From Candidatus Onthomonas avicola (GTDB lineage Bacteria > Bacillota > Clostridia > Oscillospirales > Oscillospiraceae), in the NCBI GenBank assembly GCA_018710845.1, contig DVJB01000048.1, forward strand, positions 1 through 64,000: a DNA stretch of 64,000 nucleotides, given 5' to 3'. A model generated the notes under the pieces. That model was not told the origin of the DNA. It saw nothing but the letters and a program-made list of their open reading frames with translations, and searched no databases. This document shows, one piece after another, positions 8,860 through 17,024 of the stretch. Every line of letters begins with the position of its first letter. Positions within the stretch are counted from its first letter, which is position 1. Both the position numbers and the translations under genes were made by a program.

Positions 8860-8896
8860 TTGACAGTCCGGTTTTGCCATGCTAAACTAAAATTAA
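8860..8896 (+). promoter_or_regulatory. Promoter and operator-like site of the LacI-type gene
   Basis: TTGACA (8860-8865), a 17-base spacer and TAAACT (8883-8888). The 11-mer ACTAAAATTAA (8886-8896) overlaps the -10 and probable start point and matches 2550-2560 in inverse orientation, suggesting autoregulation. The rest of 8543-8940 shows nothing further. Confidence 0.6.
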
Positions 8897-8940
8897 TCTA
8901 TCAAAGACTATTTTGGGGGAAGGGAGAAACAGAGATTACC

Positions 8941-9969
8941 GTGAACCTAAAAGAAATTGCTGCCGCTGCGCGAGTCTCGCCGTCTACCGTCTCGCTGGTA
9001 CTCAACGGGAAGAACGGCGTCGGAGCGCAGAAGCGTGCTGAGATTACCCGTCTGCTGACAGAAAACGGGTACAGCATTCAGCCCCGACGCGACAGCGAGC
9101 GCCCACGCTCCATCTGCTTCCTTAAGTTTTCCCGGCACGGAAATTTAGTAAACGGCAACGCAGATTTTGTTGCCAATATTCTTGATGCGGTCGAGCTGGA
9201 ATGCCGCCGTCTGGGCTATGAGTTCCGGGTCGTCGTCTTTCACGGCGATCAGTTTGCCGAGATCATTGATAAAGTACACTCCAACATGCCTGACGGCATT
9301 TTGCTGCTTGGTACCGAGCTGGCCGAGGCAGACATCCCCCTTCTCTCGCTCATTCAGGCCCCTCTGGTTATCGTGGACAATGAGTTGGAGCATTACAATT
9401 ATTCCTGCGTAGACATGGATAACGTTGAGGCATCCTATCAAATTGCTCGTTATCTCCATCAGATGGGGCATACAGATATCGGCTACCTTTATAATAGAAT
9501 GCCGAGTTTCAACTGTGCCGCGCGGTTTGCCGCCTTTCGGGCGGCGTTGTCCCAGTTCAGGCTGCAGCTGCCCGAGGCGAAAATTATCCGCGTCTCTCCC
9601 TCCCTTACCGGCACCTGCCAGGAGATTCTGGACTATCTGAACGGCGGAGGTCAGCTCCCCCGCGCGCTGGTCGCGACAAACGATACGATCGCGCTGGGAG
9701 CGCTCAAGGCATTCCAGGCCTTTGGGCTTCGGGTGCCGGAGGACATCTCCATCATCGGATTTGACAACATCCAATTTTCCAGCGTCTCCTTTCCGTCTCT
9801 TACCACCATTGCCGTCTCCTGCCGGGATATGGGCACTTGGGCAGTCCGCCTGTTACATGAGCAAATTCTCTCCCCAGGAGATTCCGCCGTCAAAATTCGC
9901 GTCGGCGTGTCGCTTGTCGAGCGGGAGAGCGTCCTGGACTGCCGGACAGAAGCGGCGGAGGAAATCTAA
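8941..9969 (+). CDS. LacI-family transcriptional regulator (342 aa)
   Basis: DNA-binding repressor with an N-terminal helix-turn-helix (NLKEIAAAARVSPSTVSLVL, residues 2-21) and a periplasmic-binding-protein-like effector domain ending in EDISIIGFDNIQFSSVSFP and a late LTTIAVSCRDMGTWAVRLL block. The GTG at 8941 is chosen because the helix-turn-helix begins at the next codon, as in all LacI proteins; upstream in-frame ATG codons would add a promoter-encoded tail. A GGGAG ribosome site lies rather far upstream. It is divergent from the BMP-ABC operon, and shared motifs suggest control of that operon, the nucleoside hydrolase, rhaA-kinase and itself. Effector unknown; a pentose or nucleoside is reasonable. 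Confidence 0.88.
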   Translation: MNLKEIAAAARVSPSTVSLVLNGKNGVGAQKRAEITRLLTENGYSIQPRRDSERPRSICFLKFSRHGNLVNGNADFVANILDAVELECRRLGYEFRVVVFHGDQFAEIIDKVHSNMPDGILLLGTELAEADIPLLSLIQAPLVIVDNELEHYNYSCVDMDNVEASYQIARYLHQMGHTDIGYLYNRMPSFNCAARFAAFRAALSQFRLQLPEAKIIRVSPSLTGTCQEILDYLNGGGQLPRALVATNDTIALGALKAFQAFGLRVPEDISIIGFDNIQFSSVSFPSLTTIAVSCRDMGTWAVRLLHEQILSPGDSAVKIRVGVSLVERESVLDCRTEAAEEI

Positions 9970-10059
9970 CGCATCTCGGAGAAGCCTCGCCTGCACCCCC
10001 TCTTCGTCAGCAGGAAAATTGTCCGGCCAGTCCTTCCGTCCAATCCCGTCCATTATCTT

Positions 10060-10090
10060 CCCGTGTCCGCATTTCCGGACACGGGTTTTT
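10060..10090 (+). terminator. Intrinsic terminator after the LacI-type gene
   Basis: CCCGTGTCCG (10060-10069), a six-base loop and CGGACACGGG (10076-10085), then five T. The remaining gap 10091-10208 shows no further feature. Confidence 0.9.
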
Positions 10091-10208
10091 ACATGTCTCA
10101 GACGCCTTTTCGGCGTCATCATCTGCACCTCAGCTCAAAAAACAGTCAGCACACCCAAGAGACGGGACTCCTTTCGCTGTTGTATTGATTTTCCCTGTAA
10201 TCTATAAA

Positions 10209-10293
10209 ATGCTGCCACGTCAAATCGCTCTGCCTGCCAAAGAACTTTGCGCCGTTGGACATTCTTCCCATTTTCAAGCAAGGCCTAACAACG
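10209..10293 (+). repeat. Dispersed imperfect repeat, copy A
   Basis: This 85-base segment aligns with 46379-46460 in the same orientation. Shared blocks include ATGCTG, CGTCAAATCGC, the central GACAT and ATTTTCAA-CAAGG, with scattered substitutions and one three-base gap. Both copies are intergenic and lie just upstream of a gene. Function unknown. Confidence 0.6.
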
Positions 10294-10310
10294 GGGGAAA
10301 ATATTGCAGA

Positions 10311-10339
10311 GCATAGCGTGCCGAAGCGGGGACATGCTA
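10311..10339 (+). promoter_or_regulatory. Sigma-G promoter of the spore protein gene
   Basis: GCATA (10311-10315), a 17-base spacer and CATGCTA (10333-10339) fit the sigma-G consensus GMATR - CATNMTA exactly. This implies expression in the forespore. Confidence 0.8.
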
Positions 10340-10407
10340 TAGGTGGACATTCCGAGAGGGAAATGGCCAACGCAAACCCAATGAAAAAGAAAAGGAGATG
10401 TTCGATT

Positions 10408-10602
10408 ATGTCCAGCAGCAAGCAGTCTCTGGTGCCCAGCGCGCGCGAGGCGCTCGACAAGTTCAAGATGGAGGCCGCCTCTGAGGTCGGCGTCAACCTC
10501 AAGCAGGGCTACAACGGCGACCTGACGAGCAAGCAGGCGGGTTCCGTCGGCGGTCAGATGGTCAAAAAGATGATCGAGGCCTACGAAAACGGCCTGAAGT
10601 AA
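10408..10602 (+). CDS. Alpha/beta-type small acid-soluble spore protein (64 aa)
   Basis: Coats and protects DNA in dormant spores and is degraded by the GPR protease on germination. The sequence has the family pattern: a LVPSAREALDKFKMEAASEV helix, the conserved LTSKQAGSVGGQMVKKMIE block and a short C-terminus. The ATG at 10408 follows AAGGAG at proper spacing; an in-frame ATG at 10381 would start within the untranslated leader. It is monocistronic between a sigma-G promoter and a terminator. Its presence says the organism can form endospores. Confidence 0.93.
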   Translation: MSSSKQSLVPSAREALDKFKMEAASEVGVNLKQGYNGDLTSKQAGSVGGQMVKKMIEAYENGLK

Positions 10603-10640
10603 GTCTGTGCGCTTTGCGCGCATCTGACCCCTTGAAAATG

Positions 10641-10678
10641 CTGGCCCCGGCGGATCGTCGGGGCCAGTCAACGTTTTC
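10641..10678 (+). terminator. Terminator of the spore protein gene
   Basis: CTGGCCCCG (10641-10649) pairs with CGGGGCCAG (10659-10667), followed by a weak T-rich tail ending in GTTTT. Confidence 0.7.
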
Positions 10679-10934
10679 AAACGCCTAAAAATATGCTAGG
10701 GCTGTCAGCAGGTCAAATTTAACTCCCTCTAAGGGAACCATCCAACAAATTCCAGCATACATCTTAGCAACACGCCTTGTTTCACCGGCAAAAAAAGTTT
10801 CAAAGCGCTTCCTGTTCTCGACCGGCAAAATCTGCGTGTAAATCTACACGTTTTAACAGTTTTTGCATCTCTTTTAAAGCATTTTACCCCCGGATGATTG
10901 TCCCGCCCGGGCCAAACTGCGCCGCCTTTTCCAG

Positions 10935-10964
10935 TTGCATCCCATCACCTTCATCCGATATAAT
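10935..10964 (+). promoter_or_regulatory. Promoter of the dehydrogenase-oxidoreductase operon
   Basis: TTGCAT (10935-10940), an 18-base spacer and a perfect TATAAT (10959-10964). A roughly 95-base leader follows, with a small CTCCCA/TGGGAG hairpin. The gap from 10679 to 10934 shows no gene. Confidence 0.65.
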
Positions 10965-11064
10965 AGGGACAGAAAGATGCATTGCAGCGCAGTGCCCAGT
11001 GAGATTCTCCCACGCCTTGGGAGCTCATTTGCAGAAAAATGACAGGCAGAAAGAGGGCAGTGAT

Positions 11065-12216
11065 ATGGAGACAAGACCTTATGTGTCGTGGGAGCTGGTC
11101 AGCCGGTTTATGACCGACGTATTTCAGGCCTACGGCGTGCCGGAAGAGGACGCGATAATCTGTACCGACGTTCTGCTCGAATCCGACCGCCGTGGCATCG
11201 AGAGCCACGGCTGCAACCGTTTTAAGCCGATCTATCTCGACCGGATTCGGGATGGCACGCTGCTTCCGGTGACCAAGATCGACATCCTTCGGGAGACACC
11301 CACCACGATCGTCATGGACGCCAATAACGGCATGGGCATGGTTGCCAGCTATCGGATGATGGAGCGGCTCATAGAAAAGGCAAAGACCTACGGCATGGCC
11401 GGCGGCGCAATCTGCAACTCCACCCACTACGGCATCGCGGGCTACTGGACGGGGATGGCAGAGAAGGCCGGAATGATCGGCATCTCCGGCACCAACGCCC
11501 GTCCCTCCGTCGCGCCCACCTTCGGTGTCGAACCGATGATGGGCACCAACCCTCTCACCTTTACTCTCCCGACAGACGAGGCGTTCCCCTTTCAGCTTGA
11601 CTGCGCCACCTCTACCATTCAAAATGGCAAGATCGAGTTCTACGCGCGCTCCGGCAAGCCTACCCCTGCCGGCCTGGTCATAACGGAGGACGGCAGCACC
11701 ATGACTGACTCCGGTCAAATCTTGCAGGAAATGCGCGCGGGCCGGTGCGCGCTGCTCCCGCTGGGCGGGCTCGGGGAGGAGACCGGCGGCTACAAGGGAT
11801 ATGGATTTACCACTGTTGTGGAGATTCTCTCCGCTGCCCTGGCCGGCGGTCCTTTCCTAAAGGACCTCAGCGGGACGGACAAAAACGGGAACAAGCGCAT
11901 GTACCGGCTGGGCCATTTCTTCTTTGTCATCAACCCGGAGTTTTTCCTGGGGCTGGACACCTTCCGAAAGACAGCCGGGGATATCTGCCGGGGTCTGCGC
12001 GATTCGAAAAAGGTCCCAGGCGCCGAGCGCATCTATACCGCAGGAGAAAAGGAATATCTGGCATGGCAGGAACGAAAGGACAAAGGCGTGCCGCTGGGCG
12101 AGTCGCTCCAACGGGAGTTTATCGCCCTGCGCGACGCGTGCGGCCTGCCCTATCGCTTCCCCTTTGAGGATGAGGCGTCCGCCGTCTCACCGGCCGCGAA
12201 AGAGGCGGAGGCGTAA
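11065..12216 (+). CDS. Malate/L-lactate dehydrogenase-like oxidoreductase, Ldh_2 family (383 aa)
   Basis: NAD(P)H-dependent 2-oxoacid reductase of the YbjC/YiaK/ureidoglycolate dehydrogenase fold. Characteristic blocks are ADRRGIESHG-type ESDRRGIESHGCNRF near residue 50, NSTHYGIAGYW near residue 125, FGVEPMMGTNPLTFTLPT near residue 160 and GGYKGYGFTTVVEILSAAL near residue 245. The ATG at 11065 follows AGAGGGCAGTG; longer in-frame starts pass through the promoter. It is three bases from the Gfo/Idh/MocA gene, so they are one operon. The family includes 2,3-diketo-L-gulonate reductase, which in E. coli works beside an L-xylulokinase, but the substrate here is unknown. Confidence 0.85.
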   Translation: METRPYVSWELVSRFMTDVFQAYGVPEEDAIICTDVLLESDRRGIESHGCNRFKPIYLDRIRDGTLLPVTKIDILRETPTTIVMDANNGMGMVASYRMMERLIEKAKTYGMAGGAICNSTHYGIAGYWTGMAEKAGMIGISGTNARPSVAPTFGVEPMMGTNPLTFTLPTDEAFPFQLDCATSTIQNGKIEFYARSGKPTPAGLVITEDGSTMTDSGQILQEMRAGRCALLPLGGLGEETGGYKGYGFTTVVEILSAALAGGPFLKDLSGTDKNGNKRMYRLGHFFFVINPEFFLGLDTFRKTAGDICRGLRDSKKVPGAERIYTAGEKEYLAWQERKDKGVPLGESLQREFIALRDACGLPYRFPFEDEASAVSPAAKEAEA

Positions 12217-12219
12217 CGG

Positions 12220-13188
12220 ATGGAAAAATTTCGCTGGGCCTTCATCGGCGCCGGTACGCTTGCCAAATCGGTAGCCCGTGAGATTACCGCCTCCGGCCGC
12301 CACGAAATTGCCTCCGTCTACACCCGCAGGGCGAAAAAGTGTGAACAGTTCGCGCGCAGGTACGGCGCGCTGGCGGCCAGAGACGCCCGGGAGGCCATCT
12401 CCGCTCCCGGGGTGGACGCCGTCTATATCGTGACACCGCATACCAGCCACTATGAATATGCGCGCCTCTCCCTCTCGCTGGGAAAGCCAGTCCTCTGCGA
12501 GAAACCGCTCACCACCAGCGCCGCGCTGGCGGAGGAGCTGACCGCGCTGGCCCAGGAGCGGCGGGTCTATCTTGCCGAGGGCATGTGGACCTGGTTTTCT
12601 CCGGTGGCGCACCAGGTCAAGCGGTGGCTGGATGCCGGAGAATATGGCGAAATTCAGGCGCTCACCATCACCTATCACATGAATGCAATCCACTATGCCC
12701 CGCGGGTCACCGATCCGAACACGGCCGGCGGCGCGCTCCTGGATGTCGGGATCTATCCGATCACATATCTCTACCGCCTGTTTGACGCCCCGACCGGCAT
12801 CCGTTGCGAGGGTATCCTGAAAGGCGGCATTGATCTCGGGGAGGAGGTACATCTGACCTTTGCCGACGGGAAGACCTATACGGCAAGCGTCTCCATTGCG
12901 GACCTGAGAGGTCTGGAGCGCCTGAAAATCCGCGGCAGCAGGGCAAAGACCGACCTGTTCTTTTACCACAGCGCAAACGCCGTAACACTGCACCGCATCG
13001 GTGGCAGGCACGAGACCTTCCGCGCCGACGGCAGCATTTTGAATGAGTTTGACCGGGTCGCCTCCGAAATTCGGGAGGGGCGAATCGAGAGCCGCTATGT
13101 CCCGCATCGGGCAACGGTGGATGTGCTCAGGATTCTGGATGAGTGCCGGAGGCAGATGGGGCTGGTTTACCCGTTTGAGCGGGACTGA
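12220..13188 (+). CDS. Gfo/Idh/MocA-family oxidoreductase (322 aa)
   Basis: NAD(P)-dependent sugar or polyol dehydrogenase. The N-terminal Rossmann fold starts WAFIGAGTLAKSVA, followed by VYIVTPHTSHYEYARL and the family lysine motif GKPVLCEKPLT near residue 90. The C-terminal alpha/beta domain holds GGALLDVGIYPITYLYRLF near residue 170, containing the usual DxGxY catalytic region. It follows the Ldh_2 gene by three bases with GGCGGAGG as ribosome site. Members act on dihydrodiols, myo-inositol, glucose or sugar acids; none can be preferred here. Confidence 0.88.
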   Translation: MEKFRWAFIGAGTLAKSVAREITASGRHEIASVYTRRAKKCEQFARRYGALAARDAREAISAPGVDAVYIVTPHTSHYEYARLSLSLGKPVLCEKPLTTSAALAEELTALAQERRVYLAEGMWTWFSPVAHQVKRWLDAGEYGEIQALTITYHMNAIHYAPRVTDPNTAGGALLDVGIYPITYLYRLFDAPTGIRCEGILKGGIDLGEEVHLTFADGKTYTASVSIADLRGLERLKIRGSRAKTDLFFYHSANAVTLHRIGGRHETFRADGSILNEFDRVASEIREGRIESRYVPHRATVDVLRILDECRRQMGLVYPFERD

Positions 13189-13260
13189 GCGGACAATCCG
13201 TCCCCCGCCGTCATGCGCGAAAAGTGACCGAAAAAAGTGAGATCGTATTCCATACCGGAA

Positions 13261-13303
13261 ATATGCCCGTCGGCGAGAGATTTCTGCCGCCGGGCATATT
13301 TTG
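13261..13303 (+). terminator. Intrinsic terminator after the oxidoreductase operon
   Basis: ATATGCCCG (13261-13269) pairs with CGGGCATAT (13291-13299), with an inner GGCG/CGCC stem and a short T tail. Confidence 0.75.
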
Positions 13304-13351
13304 CGTTTTCCAGAGGAACCCCTCATCTCTGCCCACCGGCAGAGAATGCCT

Positions 13352-13410
13352 GCCGTTTGTGCGGCACAAACGGCTGATCTGAGACCAGATCAGAGCGCAA
13401 ACGGTTTTTT
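13352..13410 (+). promoter_or_regulatory. Tandem hairpins with alternative pairing and a T6 tail
   Basis: GCCGTTTGTG (13352-13361) pairs with CACAAACGGC (13365-13374), and CTGATCTG (13374-13381) with CAGATCAG (13386-13393). Alternatively CCGTTTGTGC (13353-13362) can pair with GCGCAAACGG (13395-13404), just before six T. This looks like a terminator with a competing fold, or a nested terminator, upstream of the GH3 promoter. Confidence 0.45.
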
Positions 13411-13496
13411 CGATGCCGCTCCGGCCGAAAAACGGGGCGCTATTTTGCCTGCGTCGATCCTTTTATTCCGGTACAAAGCCAGTATTTCCTGTTTTA

Positions 13497-13525
13497 TTGT
13501 CGAAATAAGTGCATCCTTTTATACT
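13497..13525 (+). promoter_or_regulatory. Promoter of the GH3-permease genes
   Basis: TTGTCG (13497-13502), 17-base spacer, TATACT (13520-13525), about 130 bases before the GH3 start. Confidence 0.65.
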
Positions 13526-13653
13526 GTGAACAAGAAATCCGAGCGGAGCATGATCTGCCCTGAATCACGCGGAGTGGAGAAAGGAGGGCCGGACAGAGAG
13601 GGCAAAGCCCCCGAGACGGATTTGACACAGACTGAAAGGAGATAGTGAACGAG

Positions 13654-16600
13654 ATGAGTAAAAAGCGCGCGATTACCGGCATCACGATCATCGCCATTTT
13701 GCTGGTGATCACCATGCTGATGAATGTGCTGCTAAACAGCTTCGGCGAGACGCTGGCGAGCTACCTGGGCGGGAGCGTCACGGTGGAGTCAGACGACGGA
13801 AGCGTCACCACAGATGAGATGGAGCTCCTGGCCGAGGGCCGCGAGATCGTGACCGAGCTGGAGGGCGAGGGCGCCGTCCTGCTGCGCAATGAGAACAACA
13901 CCCTGCCGCTGGAAAAGGGGACCAAGGTCACCATCCTGGGAGCCATGTCCTACAACTACATCAACGGCGGCACCGGCTCGGCCGGCGGCAAGTATGACGA
14001 GTACACCTACACCATGATGGAGGCCTTTGAGGGCACCAAGGAGGACGGCTCTGACAGCGCGAGCACCGAGCTGTACCTGGACGTGAACGACAAGGCCTGG
14101 GAGTGGCTGGAGCAGGCGGTCGGCGGCGGCCGGAACATGGACACCACCGAGGACTACTACGGCCACATCGGCACCGGTGAGCTGGCCTCCTTCGTCGGCT
14201 CAGACTACGCCGAGAACAAGGACGCCTACGGCAACGGCGACTGGGGCGGCTACAGCCGCGTCTGCGAGTTTGCCCGCGAGGTCTATGAGCGGGACATGGA
14301 TCAGTTTATGGAGGACGGCTATAACGACGTGGTCATCGTCACCTTCGGCCGCTCCGGCGCGGAGGGTGCGTCCCCGGTGATGGACTACGACGGAGACGGC
14401 GTGGCCTCCACCGGCACCACCTACCTCCAGCTCAGCCAGGATGAGAAGGACCTGCTCCAGTTCTGCAACGAGAACTACGAGACCACCATCGTGCTCATCA
14501 ACTCCTCGGCGGCCATGGAGCTCGGCGAGATCGAGCAGGAGGAGTACGGCGTGGACGCCTGCCTGTGGATCGGCCATCCCGGCGAGGCCGGCCTGGTCGC
14601 CGTGGCGCAGATTCTGACCGGTGAGGTCAACCCCTCCGGCCATCTGGCAGACACCTATGCCTATGACATGTCCACCATGCCCGCCTTCTACAACAACGAC
14701 GACAACACCTACACCAACGTCGAGGAGATCGTCAACGCCACCGGCAACAGCGCCAACTTCGGCTATTATCAGTATGAGGAGGGCATCTACGTCGGCTACC
14801 GCTTCTATGAGACGGCGGACGCCGAGGGCTACTTTGACAGCGAGGCGTTCACCAGCCACGAGTGGAAGAACGGCTACGCCTCCGGCTATGACGAGGTGGT
14901 GCAGTACCCCTTCGGCTACGGCCTGAGCTATACCACCTTCTCCTATGAGGTGACCGCGAGCGACGTCTCCCTGGAGGCTCACGGCACCAACAGCATCACC
15001 GTGCAGGTCACCAACACCGGCGACACCTACTCCGGCAAGGACGTCGTGCAGATCTATATGGAGGCCCCCTATGACACGGACGACACCTGCGGCATCGCGG
15101 GCACCGGCCTCCAGAAGTCCAGCAAAGTCCTCGTGGGCTATGCCAAGACCAGTGAGCTCGCCCCCGGCGCGTCGGAGGAGGTCACCATCACCTTCAACAC
15201 AGACGACCTGGCCTCCTTTGACAGCTACGGCCACGGCTGCTATGTGCTCGAGCTGGGCGACTACATCTTCCACATCGGCGAGGACGCCCACAACGACGGC
15301 TGTGACCCCGTCACCGCCACTCTGGACGCCTCCTACTACTACGACGACACTGGCGTCGGCGCACGCGACAGCGACGCCCAAGTAGCTTCTGTCTCCCTGA
15401 GCGACGTGGACGCCGGCGACGGCAATATGCTCGACGGCTATCTGGACCGCTCCGACTTTGCCGGCGGCATGGAGGTCATCATGCAGCATGAGTCCAGCTG
15501 CAAGACGGAGGCTCTGTCCGACGCGGCGGTAGCCGCCCTCGGCGTGGAGGCCCTCGGGTCTGTGGACTACACCTACGAGACGTACGAAAATGGCGAGAAG
15601 GTCACCAAGACGGTGACGAAGTATGTCGGCGGCTCGAGCTACCTGGTCTACAGCGACGAGCCCACCTGGGAGGGACTGGACCAGGACGATGAGCGCTACC
15701 TCTACGACGACGAGATCGAGGACCACGCGATTGAGTATGATAAGGTCTACTACGTTGTGGTGGATGACAACGGCGAGCCCGTCCTGGACGAGAACGGAGA
15801 CTATCAGGTGACAGAGGAGGAGACCTCCATGCGCCTGGACGTGAACGCCTCCGTCCTGAAGGAGGCCTCCTATGACAGTGAGATCTGGGCCTATCTGGTG
15901 GATCAGACCTCTCTGGACGAGCAGATCAGCATTGCCGGCGGCATGGGCTGGCAAACCCCGGCGGTGGAGTCGCTCAACAAGGAGCAGACCGGCGTCGTGG
16001 ACGGCCCGGGCGAGTCGGGCAACGGCAACAACAGCTATGGCGTGAACACCTGGTTTACCTCCGCAGTGGTCAACGCCTCCACCTGGAACCCCAACCTGCT
16101 CTATCGGATGGGCGTGGTCTATGCCCACCAGTCCATTAAGAACGGCCTGACCGGCGCGTATGCCCCGGCCATGAACACCCACCGCACTCCCTTCGGCGGC
16201 CGCAACTTTGAGTACTTCTCCGAGGACGGCTTCCTGGGCGGCACGCTGGGCGCGGCAGAGGTCGCCGGCCTCCAGTCCCAGGGCATCTCCGTGTTCATCA
16301 AGCACATGGCGATGAACGACAATGACACCAACCGCGACGGTAACCTCACCTGGTTCTCTGAGCAGTCCGCCCGCGAGATCTATCTGAAGGACTACGAGAT
16401 CTGCGTCAAGTACACCTACGTCTATGACGAGGAGACGGATACCGGCTCCTTCGTGCGCGGCGAGGGCGCGCTCGGCATCATGGGTTCGCTCAACCGCGAC
16501 GGCGTGTCCATGTTCCATCAGGGACTGTATCAGACCATCGTGCGCGGCGAGTGGGACTTCAACGGCATGATCATCACCGACGGCGTCGGCCCCTATGCCT

Positions 16601-16929
16601 GGGTCATGACCCCCGGCGCCGGCCTCTTCGGCGGCGTGGAGGGCCAGCTCGGCGGCTCTACGGTGGACGCCTACTACGAGTATGAGGGCGACACCACCTC
16701 TACCAATTACGGCCGTTATCTCCTTCGCCTGGCAGCCAAGCACATGCTCTATCAGTTCTGCCACACCGGCGGCTCTGACACCAGCAGCGTCACCGTCACC
16801 CGCGACGAGAGCTGGAGAAACTACTGGACCGCGGCCAACGTCGTGCTGATTGCCGGCATGGTGGTCACGGCGGGCGTCTGCTTCGTCCTGCCGCTGGCGC
16901 GCAAGAGGAAGACCACAAAGGCCAACTGA
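13654..16929 (+). CDS. Membrane-anchored glycoside hydrolase family 3 protein, reversed domain order (1091 aa)
   Basis: Predicted exo-beta-glycosidase (beta-glucosidase-like) on the cell surface. An N-terminal hydrophobic segment (residues 5-30) and a C-terminal one (about 1058-1080) before RKRK anchor it. Domain order is reversed against classical GH3: the alpha/beta sandwich (ILGAMSYNYINGGTGSAGG) and fibronectin-like module (GYGLSYTTFSYEV) come first, then the TIM-barrel half with NTHRTPFGGRNFEYFSEDG, FIKHMAMND and the predicted nucleophile Asp976 in IITDG, where most relatives have TDW or TDY. An acidic tyrosine-rich insert lies around residues 650-720. Start: ATG 13654 is preferred to GTG 13645, which is only three bases from AGGAG. 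A second such enzyme is at 51507-54371. Confidence 0.88.
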   Translation: MSKKRAITGITIIAILLVITMLMNVLLNSFGETLASYLGGSVTVESDDGSVTTDEMELLAEGREIVTELEGEGAVLLRNENNTLPLEKGTKVTILGAMSYNYINGGTGSAGGKYDEYTYTMMEAFEGTKEDGSDSASTELYLDVNDKAWEWLEQAVGGGRNMDTTEDYYGHIGTGELASFVGSDYAENKDAYGNGDWGGYSRVCEFAREVYERDMDQFMEDGYNDVVIVTFGRSGAEGASPVMDYDGDGVASTGTTYLQLSQDEKDLLQFCNENYETTIVLINSSAAMELGEIEQEEYGVDACLWIGHPGEAGLVAVAQILTGEVNPSGHLADTYAYDMSTMPAFYNNDDNTYTNVEEIVNATGNSANFGYYQYEEGIYVGYRFYETADAEGYFDSEAFTSHEWKNGYASGYDEVVQYPFGYGLSYTTFSYEVTASDVSLEAHGTNSITVQVTNTGDTYSGKDVVQIYMEAPYDTDDTCGIAGTGLQKSSKVLVGYAKTSELAPGASEEVTITFNTDDLASFDSYGHGCYVLELGDYIFHIGEDAHNDGCDPVTATLDASYYYDDTGVGARDSDAQVASVSLSDVDAGDGNMLDGYLDRSDFAGGMEVIMQHESSCKTEALSDAAVAALGVEALGSVDYTYETYENGEKVTKTVTKYVGGSSYLVYSDEPTWEGLDQDDERYLYDDEIEDHAIEYDKVYYVVVDDNGEPVLDENGDYQVTEEETSMRLDVNASVLKEASYDSEIWAYLVDQTSLDEQISIAGGMGWQTPAVESLNKEQTGVVDGPGESGNGNNSYGVNTWFTSAVVNASTWNPNLLYRMGVVYAHQSIKNGLTGAYAPAMNTHRTPFGGRNFEYFSEDGFLGGTLGAAEVAGLQSQGISVFIKHMAMNDNDTNRDGNLTWFSEQSAREIYLKDYEICVKYTYVYDEETDTGSFVRGEGALGIMGSLNRDGVSMFHQGLYQTIVRGEWDFNGMIITDGVGPYAWVMTPGAGLFGGVEGQLGGSTVDAYYEYEGDTTSTNYGRYLLRLAAKHMLYQFCHTGGSDTSSVTVTRDESWRNYWTAANVVLIAGMVVTAGVCFVLPLARKRKTTKAN

Positions 16930-17024
16930 CCATATCCCCTGAGACAGGATCAGCCATTGCAACAACCGGCGGCGGGCGGAAATTCCGCCCGCCGTCGCTG
17001 ACAAACCGTTAGGAGGAATCCCCT

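Noticed and set aside
10801-10830. Catabolite-response-like AAAGCGCTTC near 10800
   Set aside because: Matches only the core of the cre consensus and lies far from the promoter at 10935; too weak to list.
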